From: JAAFKA01 sp044348925
GTDB lineage: Bacteria; Bacteroidota; Bacteroidia; Cytophagales; Thermoflexibacteraceae
Length of the DNA: 23,936 nt
Direction: 5' to 3'
Assembly (NCBI GenBank): GCA_044348925.1
Contig: JBIKRY010000028.1
Coordinates: 1-23,936 of the forward strand
Positions 1 through 7,860 of the stretch are shown piece by piece (position 1 is the first letter of the stretch; every line of letters begins with the position of its first letter). The notes under the pieces are model-generated. The model worked only from the letters and a program-made list of their open reading frames with translations. It ran no database searches and was not told the DNA's origin. The position numbers and the translations under genes were made by a program.

Positions 1-1338
1 ACAAATTTTTTCTAAACTTGGATTACTAAATTTGCTTGGAGTAGGATTTTCTTCTACCCAAGAATTTACCCAATTTTTTAGATTACTCCAATCACTTGCC
101 CAATCTACAAATTTATCTTTCCAATCTACTTGCATTTTTTTGAATAATTGCTGATTATATTCTGCTAAATTAGCTTTTTGTTTTACTGCTTTTGCAAAAT
201 CTTCGCCTGCTTTTTCTGTTTGCTGGTTATAGGTTCTGGCAATAGCACGTACTAAATAAGCATTTCCCGAAAAATTAATAGCATTTTCTCTACAAATAGT
301 TTCGGCTTCGTTCATTGTACCAATGGCTAATTCATAATTTCCTTCCAAAGAATAAACACAAGCCAAATTGGTGTAAGCTGTCAAATAGCTTGGGTCTAAA
401 ATAATGGCTTTTTTTAGATATTGCTTTGCTATTTTTAGTAATTCTTTTCGTTTTTGCAAATTTATTAGTTTTTTGTCGCCACCGCCTGACCTTTCTACGC
501 CTGTTCTTAGGCGTGTTACTGCATCAAATTCGAAAGGATAGGCAAAATAAACGTCTTCCTTGTCTATATAATTTAATGCTTGTGATAATCTTATAGCTGC
601 TAAATTATTATAAATATCTCGACTTGGAAATTTTTGTAACAAATATTCAAAAGCTATTGCAGCTTCTTCATATTGTTTCTGGAGGTATAAAATTTCGCCT
701 ACATCTACAATCATTGTAACTTGTTCTAATTCTGCTACAGATATTTTTGCAATATTTATTCTTTCGGTTTTGCTTGGATAACCGTCCATTGCATCAGGTA
801 ATTTGTATTCCAAATAAATTAATTCCAACATTTTTGGCAATAAATGGTAAGTTTTGTAGCCCGCCAAAAATCCATAAAACAAGCCATAATAGTCGGCTTG
901 AGTTTCTAAACTCACTTTTTCATTTTTACTAATGGCTTTTGGATTACTTGCCGTATTATCTACCAAACCCATCATACCTGTCATTCCAATCGCAAAAGTA
1001 TGTTTTTCGAAAAGGTGTGCAAGTTCATGCCCAATAATACAAGCCAAAGCATCTAAAGAATCTTTGCCAAATTTGCGACTCAAATTATATAGTTTTTCGT
1101 CTATATAAATGGTTGGAATGGGTGTGTTTTTAAATTGTGCAATAATTTGTTTGCTATTATCTACCGAATAAACTACCAAGTGTGGAGTTTTAAATTGTTT
1201 GCCTTGTGCCTCTGTAATTTTTTGGCATATTTCCTTGATAATCAAATATTTATAATGTGTAGAAGGCAATGTTTCACCATATCCACAAAAATGTAGAAGT
1301 AGAAACAAGGAGGTAAGAAGATATTTTGAGGCTTGCAT
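1..1338 (-). CDS. Secreted M48-like zinc metalloprotease with helical repeat C-terminus (3' end truncated by window)
   Basis: The frame stays open from an ATG at 1338 to the window edge, giving 446 residues without a stop, so the C-terminus is missing. An N-terminal hydrophobic stretch (about residues 5-20) looks like a Sec signal. A HELAH zinc motif (H104, E105, H108) is followed by ETQAD at 145-149, the Glu ligand and Asp pattern of peptidase family M48. From about residue 195 the protein turns into helical repeats that look TPR-like, with alternating Ala/Tyr/Leu and a ...YLTAYTNLACVYSLEG... stretch. Known relatives (BepA/LoiP type) act in outer-membrane protein quality control; that role is inferred here. 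It lies 199 nt downstream of the alpha/beta hydrolase gene on the same strand, with its own promoter-like sequence at 1386-1415. The protease call is firm; the substrate is unknown. Confidence 0.85.
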   Translation of the reverse strand, partial: MQASKYLLTSLFLLLHFCGYGETLPSTHYKYLIIKEICQKITEAQGKQFKTPHLVVYSVDNSKQIIAQFKNTPIPTIYIDEKLYNLSRKFGKDSLDALACIIGHELAHLFEKHTFAIGMTGMMGLVDNTASNPKAISKNEKVSLETQADYYGLFYGFLAGYKTYHLLPKMLELIYLEYKLPDAMDGYPSKTERINIAKISVAELEQVTMIVDVGEILYLQKQYEEAAIAFEYLLQKFPSRDIYNNLAAIRLSQALNYIDKEDVYFAYPFEFDAVTRLRTGVERSGGGDKKLINLQKRKELLKIAKQYLKKAIILDPSYLTAYTNLACVYSLEGNYELAIGTMNEAETICRENAINFSGNAYLVRAIARTYNQQTEKAGEDFAKAVKQKANLAEYNQQLFKKMQVDWKDKFVDWASDWSNLKNWVNSWVEENPTPSKFSNPSLEKIC

Positions 1339-1385
1339 ACAACGAATATTTAAAACATAGATACTACTCACGTGCTATTATTCCA

Positions 1386-1415
1386 CAAAATTACAGATAA
1401 ATAGCTATTATACAA
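1386..1415 (-). promoter_or_regulatory. Candidate Bacteroidota-type promoter for the M48-like protease gene
   Basis: On the minus strand a TTG (1413-1415) is followed by 19 nt and then TAATTTTG (1386-1393), which fits the TTG / TAnnTTTG pattern of the Bacteroidota primary sigma factor. The start codon at 1338 would then have a leader of roughly 40 nt. Motif match only; AT-rich DNA gives chance matches. Confidence 0.5.
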
Positions 1416-1537
1416 TAATTGCATAAAACTGTTTACGTAACCCTTCTTCGAAAAGTTTTATTTTGGAATCAAATAATGGTGTATGTGGCAGGAGCTACGT
1501 ACTACTACACAACTTACATCATGTAATGCAAATAATA

Positions 1538-2314
1538 TTAGTTGCAATATTGGTAAAATTGTAGGAGTAATTGCCCTGTTTTTATGGGGTTTTCGAGCAT
1601 AGACAAATGCCCTGTATTGGCTTGTAAAACAATTTGTGCATCTTTTGGTAAGAAAAACTGTTCTTGGTGCAACGCTAAAGGTAAAATTGCATCATTTTTA
1701 CCAACAATAAACAACACAGGTACTGTCAAGTTTGCTAAAATAGGGGCATAATTTTTTCTATCTCGCATAGCTTTGCTCATCTGTATCAAAGTTTCTACTT
1801 CTATATTTTGTGCTTCTTCGTGTAGTTTTTGTAATTCTTGGGCAAATTTTGCTAAATTTTCTTGGTAAAATAAATTAGGAAAAAAGTTGCTTAAAAATGG
1901 TTTGCTGCCATATTGTTCCAAACTTTCTATGACTTTGTTTCTATTTTGCTTTTTTTCTTCAGAATCTGCGTATGCTGTTGAATTTAGCAAAGCTATTCCT
2001 CGCAAAGACTGCGGATATTTTTCGGCAAGTGCAAGTGCCACATAACCACCTAAAGAATGTCCCACAACTATATATTGTTCGACTTGCAAATTATGCAAAG
2101 TTTGATATACTTCTTGGGCTATGTTTTCGATATTTTTGAGGCTTTCTATCTGTGGACTTTTTCCAAACCCAGGTAAATCTATACAAATAATCGGAATATG
2201 GGATATAGTAGCAACAAAATAGTCCCAAAAGTGCAAGTTTTCGCAAAATCCATGTAATAATACAAGGCATATTTCTTGTGCAACTATTTTTTTATTTTGT
2301 GTGTAGTGTAACAT
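1538..2314 (-). CDS. Alpha/beta hydrolase
   Basis: The 258-residue product is a typical single-domain alpha/beta hydrolase. It has the HGF oxyanion-hole motif (H21-G22), the nucleophile elbow GHSLGG with S87, a late Asp in GKND (D208) and a catalytic His in TGHLS (H236), all in the usual order. No signal peptide is visible, so it should be cytosolic. The cap region (about 115-190) is helical and charged. The fold resembles MenH or carboxylesterases such as BioH, but no substrate-specific motif can be read and no menaquinone or biotin genes adjoin it. It starts at an ATG just after an A-rich stretch. It is divergent from the rfbC-like gene at 2419, and the 104-nt gap between them must hold both promoters. 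Family assignment is sure; the reaction is not. Confidence 0.9.
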   Translation of the reverse strand: MLHYTQNKKIVAQEICLVLLHGFCENLHFWDYFVATISHIPIICIDLPGFGKSPQIESLKNIENIAQEVYQTLHNLQVEQYIVVGHSLGGYVALALAEKYPQSLRGIALLNSTAYADSEEKKQNRNKVIESLEQYGSKPFLSNFFPNLFYQENLAKFAQELQKLHEEAQNIEVETLIQMSKAMRDRKNYAPILANLTVPVLFIVGKNDAILPLALHQEQFFLPKDAQIVLQANTGHLSMLENPIKTGQLLLQFYQYCN

Positions 2315-2418
2315 AAAGCAAAATATAATGTAAAAATAAGAATAAAATTGTATAAATTTATCTATTTTTTCAAAACTTATTACGTAATTCGCAACTAAAT
2401 TTAATATACTATTTTTTT

Positions 2419-2970
2419 ATGCCATTTATTTCTACCCCTATTAAAGATTTATGGATTTTTGAGCCGAAAGTGTTTGAAGATTCACGCGGCTATTTTTTTG
2501 AAAGTTTCCATCAACAGAATTTTGAAGAGGCAATCGGTTTTCCTATACATTTTGTGCAAGACAACCAATCTAAATCAGATTATGGCGTTTTACGTGGTTT
2601 ACATTTTCAAAAAAATGAATTTGCACAGGCAAAATTAGTACGAGTTTTGAGTGGTGCAGTATTAGATGTGGTCGTAGATATTCGCAAAAATTCTATTACT
2701 TTTGGGCAATATTTTGCCGTGGAATTGTCTGCCGAAAACCACCGCCAACTTTTTGTGCCACGTGGTTTTGCACACGGTTTTGTGGTCTTGAGCAAAAGTG
2801 CAGAGTTTTTCTATAAATGTGATAACTATTATGCCCCTAAACACGAAAGTGGTATTGTATTTAATGACAGTGATTTACAAATAGATTGGCAGATTGCCCA
2901 AGAAAAACTAACAGTATCCGATAAAGATAGTAAACTTCCAAGTTGGGCTACTTTTTGTGAAAAAAATTAA
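2419..2970 (+). CDS. rfbC: dTDP-4-dehydrorhamnose 3,5-epimerase
   Basis: This 183-residue protein matches the RmlC/RfbC cupin over its whole length. It epimerises C3 and C5 of dTDP-4-keto-6-deoxyglucose, the third step of dTDP-L-rhamnose synthesis in the cytosol. Visible landmarks are the opening EDSRGYFFE, VLRGLHFQ with the catalytic His (H62), an Ala-Lys with the expected lysine (K72), DVVVDIR, VPRGFAHGF, a Tyr at about 132 matching the family's active-site tyrosine, and an Asp near 168-170. Length is normal for the family. The other rhamnose genes (rmlA, B, D) are not in the window, so this copy is outside a sugar operon. A strong hairpin with A and T tracts at 3009-3059 follows the stop. 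Confidence 0.95.
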   Translation: MPFISTPIKDLWIFEPKVFEDSRGYFFESFHQQNFEEAIGFPIHFVQDNQSKSDYGVLRGLHFQKNEFAQAKLVRVLSGAVLDVVVDIRKNSITFGQYFAVELSAENHRQLFVPRGFAHGFVVLSKSAEFFYKCDNYYAPKHESGIVFNDSDLQIDWQIAQEKLTVSDKDSKLPSWATFCEKN

Positions 2971-3008
2971 TATTTGTGTGTAATACGATTAACAAAGTAA
3001 AAGTAGCT

Positions 3009-3059
3009 AAAAAACTACGTTGGCAATAGTCTTTTAGACCTTGACAAGCGTAGTTTTTT
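3009..3059 (+). terminator. Bidirectional hairpin terminator behind rfbC, built on a TACG-family repeat
   Basis: Arms AAAAAACTACG (3009-3019) and CGTAGTTTTTT (3049-3059) pair perfectly, and pairing continues inward imperfectly to a TTTT-centred loop. The T6 tract follows on the plus strand and the A6 tract gives the same on the minus strand. The central 3016-3052 is one copy of the window's repeat family, listed separately. Confidence 0.75.
3016..3052 (+). repeat. TACG-family bulged-hairpin repeat, copy 1 (37 nt)
   Basis: Begins TACGTTGGCAA and ends CCTTGACAAGCGTA. The two ends pair around a single unpaired base and one G/A mismatch; the centre differs from the other copies. Same family as 6306-6344, 17141-17188 and 17209-17256. 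Confidence 0.75.
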
Positions 3060-3127
3060 GTCTATTTTTTATGCACAAAATACAGATTACATAAAATTAC
3101 CAATATAATTGCTTCAAAAAATAAAAT

Positions 3128-4609
3128 ATGGCAAAAAAATTTAATAATAACGAAATCAAAAGTTTGGGTTTCAAAGAAGAAACCTTAGTAAAAGCTGCCT
3201 CAAATATAGCTCGTTATCTATTAAACGAAGACGAAACAGTGAAAGGCAACAAAGCAGCAGTTTTTGAAATATTAAAAGATGTATTAGCAAATCCTATAAA
3301 ATACCAAGAAAATAGAGTTTTTTTCCCACTTCTACACGAGCTTAAAAAACAAGAAATTGCAAAAGCTACACAAAATCCAGCTATGCAAGTATTTGAAAAT
3401 CAGTCATTTAACTTAGCCGAAAATCCAATTACTTATGCTATTTATGGGAAAGAAGGGATAGAAAAAGATGCCATTACACAGATGAATATGGCAATGCGGT
3501 TGCCTATTTCGGTGGCAGGTGCATTAATGCCCGATGCTCACCCAGGCTATGGCTTGCCAATTGGTGGCGTATTGGCAACTACCAATAATACAGTTATTCC
3601 TTATGCAGTTGGGGTAGATATTGCTTGTCGAATGTGTTTGTCGGTTTTTGATATTGAGGGTAGTTATTATGTAGAGAATAAAAAACATTTGCTAAAATCT
3701 TATTTAGAAGAAAATACAATTTTTGGCATCAATGGCAGATTTCATACGCCTTTGCAAGACGATTTATTTGATAGTGTGGCGTGGAATGATACCAAATTGT
3801 TGCGAAGTTTGCGAGAAAAAGCCATTCAACAAGTAGGAACTTCAGGCACAGGCAATCATTTTGTAGAGTTTGGCATTTTGGAAGTCAGTGAAATTACGCC
3901 TGAAATTCCGTTGCCAAAAGGAAAATACTTGGCTTTGTTATCTCATTCGGGTTCCAGAGGTTTTGGGGCTACTATTGCAGGACATTATTCAAAATTGGCG
4001 ATGGACTTGTCCAAATTGCCAAAAGAAGCCAAACATTTGGCTTGGTTAGACAGAAATACAGAGGAAGGTATGGAATATTGGCTTGCAATGAATTTGGCGG
4101 GAGAATATGCTGCTGCAAATCATAAGCATATTCACAGACGTATGGCAAAATCATTGAACACAAAGGCGGTTTTGAAGATAGAAAATCACCATAATTTTGC
4201 TTGGGAAGAAACTCTTGCAGACGGTACGCAGGTCATTGTGCATCGGAAAGGGGCAACACCTGCCCACGCAGGGAGTTTGGGAATTATTCCTGGTACAATG
4301 GCTACACCTGCCTACGTAGTGAAAGGAAAAGGAGAACAAATTGCTATTCATTCGGCATCTCATGGGGCTGGTCGGTTGATGTCGAGAAACAAAGCCTTGA
4401 CTACTTTTACCAAAAGTGAGGTAAAAAAAGTATTGTCGGCACAACAAATTACGCTAATTGGTGGAGATTTGGACGAAGCACCAATGGTTTACAAAGATAT
4501 TGAGCAAGTAATGCAAGCACAAACAGATTTAGTAGAGATTTTGGCAAAATTTCACCCAAAAGTTGTGAGAATGGCAGACGCAGATAGAAAACAAGCAAGA
4601 GAAGATTAG
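3128..4609 (+). CDS. rtcB: RNA-splicing ligase RtcB family protein
   Basis: The 493-residue product carries the full RtcB signature. The family is GTP- and Mn-dependent and joins RNA 2',3'-cyclic phosphate or 3'-phosphate ends to 5'-OH ends. Metal-site residues are visible as D164 and C167 (VGVDIACRM), H244 (GTGNHF), H273 (LSHSGSRG) and H355 (ENHHNFA). PDAHPGYGLP (135-144) and HRKGATPAH (372-380) are also conserved, and H412 in SASHGAGR is the expected guanylylated histidine. The N-terminal extension (about the first 90 residues, Lys-rich helices) is longer than in the E. coli enzyme and fits the longer bacterial RtcB forms. No archease, rtcA or rtcR gene adjoins, and rfbC upstream is separated by a terminator, so it looks like a single-gene unit. 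It may repair tRNA or rRNA breaks; the target is not visible. Confidence 0.93.
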   Translation: MAKKFNNNEIKSLGFKEETLVKAASNIARYLLNEDETVKGNKAAVFEILKDVLANPIKYQENRVFFPLLHELKKQEIAKATQNPAMQVFENQSFNLAENPITYAIYGKEGIEKDAITQMNMAMRLPISVAGALMPDAHPGYGLPIGGVLATTNNTVIPYAVGVDIACRMCLSVFDIEGSYYVENKKHLLKSYLEENTIFGINGRFHTPLQDDLFDSVAWNDTKLLRSLREKAIQQVGTSGTGNHFVEFGILEVSEITPEIPLPKGKYLALLSHSGSRGFGATIAGHYSKLAMDLSKLPKEAKHLAWLDRNTEEGMEYWLAMNLAGEYAAANHKHIHRRMAKSLNTKAVLKIENHHNFAWEETLADGTQVIVHRKGATPAHAGSLGIIPGTMATPAYVVKGKGEQIAIHSASHGAGRLMSRNKALTTFTKSEVKKVLSAQQITLIGGDLDEAPMVYKDIEQVMQAQTDLVEILAKFHPKVVRMADADRKQARED

Positions 4610-4623
4610 GCTCAGAAAACAGG

Positions 4624-4662
4624 TTGCTGATGTTGATTGTAGCATATAAACAACATCAGCAA
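4624..4662. terminator. Hairpin between convergent rtcB and the lipoprotein gene
   Basis: Perfect 12-bp arms, TTGCTGATGTTG (4624-4635) and CAACATCAGCAA (4651-4662), with a 15-nt loop, followed on the plus strand by an AT-rich stretch with a run of Ts. Its position between convergent stops suits a terminator for rtcB. Confidence 0.65.
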
Positions 4663-4695
4663 AATAATTTTATAATTTTTTACTCTATATAATTA

Positions 4696-5052
4696 TTAGG
4701 GACATACTTTGTAACCTAAATCTCCAAATGCAGTTCCAAATGTTGCTGATGTACTTGTTACATTCTTAAAATCAATAGTTTGATTTGTACCTGTACCACT
4801 TTTGTCAGTAAGTTTCATAGTCGTACCACTTAATGTCCAAGTACCAGAAGCAATAGGATTGGTTTTATCTGTTGCCAATGCTTGTTCATAAGTTCCATCA
4901 GACTTAAAATAATAGGTGGTAAGTCCAGCTATTTCAGGACACCAATATTTACCCACAATACTGCTTTTAATATCTGGGTCTTTACTGTCCGAAGAACAAG
5001 CTGTAAACAAAGATGCTATTAAAATAGCTACATAAAAAACAATAGTTTTCAT
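4696..5052 (-). CDS. Small lipocalin-like lipoprotein
   Basis: 118 residues starting with a lipoprotein signal (hydrophobic 5-17, lipobox LFTAC, so C19 would be lipidated), then an Asp/Ser-rich tether. The rest is rich in Thr/Gly with short beta strands: a VGKYW opening, a YYFKSDGTY strand and SGTWTLSGTTMKLTDKSG. This pattern is typical of the short lipocalin-like lipoproteins common in Bacteroidota (test strand of 'DGTY ... GTW'). It ends in KVCP, and a second Cys (C38 region, YWCPE) could form a disulphide with it. The likely site is the periplasmic face of a membrane. It has 305 nt of gene-free DNA upstream and converges with rtcB. No ligand can be inferred. Confidence 0.75.
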   Translation of the reverse strand: MKTIVFYVAILIASLFTACSSDSKDPDIKSSIVGKYWCPEIAGLTTYYFKSDGTYEQALATDKTNPIASGTWTLSGTTMKLTDKSGTGTNQTIDFKNVTSTSATFGTAFGDLGYKVCP

Positions 5053-5357
5053 AATTTTGTTAGTTTAATTTTTAAGTTAATCAATTACAACTAATAGCTT
5101 ACTTACTTTTAGGTTCTTAAAAATAAAAAGTATTTAAGCATATATAGACAAGAAAGTAAATTTATGATAGATAAACAAATAAATTTCGGATAAAGTTAGA
5201 TAAATATTTGTCCATAGGTATTTTTCTATTCTACTTCTTGCGAATGATAAAATAAATTATTTACTATATAACTAACTAAATGAGACATGATATAGGCTTT
5301 CAATTCGTGGCTCACGTTATTTATTGGTGTAAATAATTTTGGTTGTACGACAATCTT
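5053..5357. other. Gene-free 305-nt stretch
   Basis: Very AT-rich. No convincing reading frame on either strand. On the minus strand a TTG about 16 nt before a TACTTTTT could be a poor promoter for the lipoprotein gene, but the spacing and last base deviate from consensus. No strong hairpin or repeat is seen. Confidence 0.5.
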
Positions 5358-6272
5358 TTAAAATAATACACTTACATTAAGCATAAACCTGTCGTTAGTT
5401 TTGAGCATACCCTCCCCCAAATTTTGTGTAATAGGTAGTTGATAATTGCAACCAAGTGCAATTTTGCTAAAAAAATAAGTTTCTAAACCCAAACTTGTTG
5501 CCAGCAATCCCCCACCTGTATTTGCTACTGTGTAACCTTTATTATTGTCAAAATTGCTATATTCTGCATATATGCCTGCATTGGGCATGACTGTAATTTT
5601 GCTATTTATTCTTCTTACATAAAATCCTGATAATGAACCATTTACACGATTTCCAAAACGATACTCTCGACTATTACTTGTGTTTATTTTGGTAGTTAGG
5701 TCAGTAGTAAAACCAATATTTTTGTAACGTAAAGTATAGACCAAGTTAAATAAAAAATCGGTACTTCCTGTACCTAATTGAAAATTTGGATTGGCAACTT
5801 GTGAGCTATTATTTTCGTCATAGTGATATTTTCCTGTTTGCACTTTTACGCCGCCACCTGCCCATAAGGTATGATGAATTTTATGAAAAATAGTATCTTT
5901 GGTTGTGTTTATTAGATTGTAATTTGCCAAGATAGTAATATCTCCTAAACCATTGATATACAGTGTATTATCTATTGTTGTTTGACTATTAAAACTATAA
6001 GGTATAAAAGCCATAAGTTGTATTTTTGGCTTTATGTAATACCTTGCCCAAAGTTCAGCAGTTTGAAAATACTCCTTCGTTTCAAACATTTTTCCCATAC
6101 CAATATGCGAATGATAGGAAAAATTGCGGTATCGCAAACCCACAAAATTCTTCGCAAATTGCGGTGTAATACCCAAATAATAATTGCCAACTCCACAACC
6201 GCAAATATCACAAGCTATTGTAGAAAAGTTTGATAGTGTAAGAAATAGAATAAATAAATAGTTTTTTTTCAT
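5358..6272 (-). CDS. Outer-membrane beta-barrel protein with N-terminal CxxCxC tag
   Basis: 304 residues with a signal peptide (hydrophobic 5-18) and a mature start at or near ACDICGCG: C21, C24 and C26 lie at the very N-terminus. The first Cys could be lipidated, though Thr at -3 makes a poor lipobox, or the three Cys could bind a metal. The rest alternates aromatic/hydrophobic and polar residues in strand-length blocks (KNFVGLRYRNFSY, LWARYYIKPKIQLMAFIPY, FLFNLVYTLRYKNIGFTTDL) and ends in VSVLF, the usual C-terminal aromatic of outer-membrane barrels. It is the last gene of the minus run, 80 nt behind the DUF4198 gene, with a repeat hairpin in that gap. I recognise the N-terminal motif as recurring in Bacteroidota barrels near copper genes, but no function is proven. 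Confidence 0.75.
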   Translation of the reverse strand: MKKNYLFILFLTLSNFSTIACDICGCGVGNYYLGITPQFAKNFVGLRYRNFSYHSHIGMGKMFETKEYFQTAELWARYYIKPKIQLMAFIPYSFNSQTTIDNTLYINGLGDITILANYNLINTTKDTIFHKIHHTLWAGGGVKVQTGKYHYDENNSSQVANPNFQLGTGSTDFLFNLVYTLRYKNIGFTTDLTTKINTSNSREYRFGNRVNGSLSGFYVRRINSKITVMPNAGIYAEYSNFDNNKGYTVANTGGGLLATSLGLETYFFSKIALGCNYQLPITQNLGEGMLKTNDRFMLNVSVLF

Positions 6273-6305
6273 ATCATTTTCTGTGTTTATTAAGATTAGC
6301 TTTTA

Positions 6306-6344
6306 TACGATTGTCAAGGTGCGAAAAGCACCCTTGCCAATGTA
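6306..6344 (-). repeat. TACG-family bulged-hairpin repeat, copy 2 (39 nt)
   Basis: Read on the minus strand it begins TACATTGGCAA and ends CACCTTGACAATCGTA, with a GC-rich inner stem (GGTGC / GCACC) around a short loop. It lies in the 80-nt gap between the DUF4198 gene and the outer-membrane barrel gene. It lacks a clear T tract. Confidence 0.75.
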
Positions 6345-6352
6345 CTTTACTC

Positions 6353-7132
6353 TTAAAGTCCAAAAGTCAAATTTGCCCAATAGCTATGCCATTGTGCCTT
6401 TGCTTGATTTTCATTTTCAACCATTTTTACGGTGCTAATCATACAATTTCCTTGATATGTTGGCGAAAAAATTACCAAACCTTTTTTATCACTTATCTGC
6501 GTGGTTTTCAAGGTTTTACCGTTAATTCGTTGCCACAAAACGACCAAATTATTGGCTAAAGGTTTATTATCAAACAAGATTTTTATCGTCAATTTCGCAG
6601 GTTTGTTGTATGGATTTTGTTGTGGCAAAATTTCTAAACGAGTTCCTACTACTTGCTTGTAAGTTTCTGTTTTTTTGTTGCCTACTTGCAATAAAATTTT
6701 GTTGCAACGCTGATATAACTCTGTTCCAAAACTATCTATTTGGTTATTTTTTTTGCGAAATTCCAATACATCAAGCAAACCATCTTCTTTCAGATAATCA
6801 TTAAATTTTGCCGATTCTAAAGTAATATATTTGTCTGCACTATGTAAAGCAATTAGTTGAGTGCCTTCGCCTTGTGTAGGCAAAGAAAATTGTTGTTTAG
6901 TTGTATCTTGCAACAAAGGCAAAATATTTTTTTGTTGTTTGTCAAAGAAATAAGTAAGATTTTCAATTTTTCCTTTCCAAATTTCAGGCTCAAAATTTTC
7001 GCCAACGTGCAAAGAAAGTTCGGCGGTTTCGCCTTTTTGCAATACAAATTTTTTGGCTGCCACCCAACATTCATGGGCAAATAATGGCGTGAAACAAAAT
7101 AAGGCAATGAGTAATAGAATCTTTTTTTTCAT
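6353..7132 (-). CDS. DUF4198-type periplasmic protein with predicted N-terminal histidine
   Basis: 259 residues. The signal peptide (about 1-19) should be cleaved at LFA / HECW, leaving H20 as the first mature residue. DUF4198 members typically begin AHxxW and are placed near metal-uptake genes. The opening HECWVAAKKFVLQKGE and LSLHVGENFEPE match the family's start, and the C-terminal third (TKIL.. to NGKTL, then KGLVIFSPTYQGNCMIS) looks like the family's immunoglobulin-like strands ending in a ...WANLTFGL tail. A free N-terminal His could act as a histidine-brace-like copper ligand; this is inference. It starts 19 nt after the stop of the nuclease-like gene and is likely co-transcribed with it. 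Confidence 0.8.
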   Translation of the reverse strand: MKKKILLLIALFCFTPLFAHECWVAAKKFVLQKGETAELSLHVGENFEPEIWKGKIENLTYFFDKQQKNILPLLQDTTKQQFSLPTQGEGTQLIALHSADKYITLESAKFNDYLKEDGLLDVLEFRKKNNQIDSFGTELYQRCNKILLQVGNKKTETYKQVVGTRLEILPQQNPYNKPAKLTIKILFDNKPLANNLVVLWQRINGKTLKTTQISDKKGLVIFSPTYQGNCMISTVKMVENENQAKAQWHSYWANLTFGL

Positions 7133-7151
7133 GGTTTTTGTTAGTTACTTT

Positions 7152-7784
7152 TTAAATCATTTCTTTTATTTTTCGTAAACAATAGATAACTCGTTGCAAA
7201 TCAGTAACTTTTGTAACATCTAAAGCTTGACTTAATGTATAGTTTTTGCCTTCTAAAACAGCAAAAAACCATAATCTTCCTACCACATAGCCCCCAAAAA
7301 TAGCATGATTTTCATCATTTAAAATTTGTGCAGCCAACATAGCAGCCAACATTTGTGCTTCGGGGTCATTAGTAGATTTTTTACCTTTTTTCAGTTCTTG
7401 CAAAAAGAAATAAGGTTTTTTAGGCGTATTTAATCCTTTGGTACTTGCCATCATTAAATCTACATCTACAGAAATCGTGTAATCTTTATAGTCAGCAGTG
7501 ATATTCCGTTCTAAAAAAGTTTTGATTTTGTCTTTCTCGTCAGGTTCTGCAATTCGTAAAATAGCAGCCAAAAAACGAACTTTTAGTTCTTCTTCATTCC
7601 AAGCATCTCCTTCATATTCATAGTTGGCTGCAAGATGCTGAATTTCTTCGTGTTGTGATGTTGTTAATGGATAGGTGGCACTTTCCCATTGATTTAATAT
7701 AGGGTTGGGAGTTTTTTTTATTTCAAAAAAATCTAATACCCAATCTGTTTCTAAGACGACTTTCTTTTTGGCTATTTTGCTCAT
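7152..7784 (-). CDS. Putative PD-(D/E)XK nuclease-like protein
   Basis: 210 residues, no signal peptide or membrane segment. The layout fits the PD-(D/E)XK fold often seen in Bacteroidota hypothetical proteins: an N-terminal acidic helix (NEEELKVRFLAAIL, about 63-76), an Asp strand (SVDVDLMMAS, D107/D109) and KPYFFLQELKKGK, where E130 and K132 make the ExK pair, followed by a helix (AQMLAAMLAAQILN) and a beta hairpin (GGYVVGRLWFFAVLEGKNY). Similar modules occur at the N-terminus of type I restriction R subunits. Catalytic activity cannot be shown from sequence. It is out of theme in a respiratory/metal run, and a TATCTTTG box at 7807-7814 suggests its own promoter. Confidence 0.65.
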   Translation of the reverse strand: MSKIAKKKVVLETDWVLDFFEIKKTPNPILNQWESATYPLTTSQHEEIQHLAANYEYEGDAWNEEELKVRFLAAILRIAEPDEKDKIKTFLERNITADYKDYTISVDVDLMMASTKGLNTPKKPYFFLQELKKGKKSTNDPEAQMLAAMLAAQILNDENHAIFGGYVVGRLWFFAVLEGKNYTLSQALDVTKVTDLQRVIYCLRKIKEMI

Positions 7785-7806
7785 AATAGGATATATTTTT
7801 TATATA

Positions 7807-7832
7807 CAAAGATACTGAAAATCATTCACAAA
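7807..7832 (-). promoter_or_regulatory. Candidate promoter upstream of the nuclease-like gene
   Basis: Minus-strand TATCTTTG (7807-7814) matches the TAnnTTTG -7 element; a TTTG lies 14 nt further upstream (7829-7832), closer than the usual 17-23. The start codon is about 23 nt downstream of the box. It sits in the 76-nt gap after the peroxidase gene. Confidence 0.4.
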
Positions 7833-7860
7833 CTTAGTAACAGAAATAACTATTTACAGT

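Noticed and set aside
1507..1519. Thirteen-nt near match (ATGTAAGTTGYGT) to 15467-15479, opposite orientation
   Set aside because: One mismatch over 13 nt in AT-rich intergenic DNA, with no shared structure around it.
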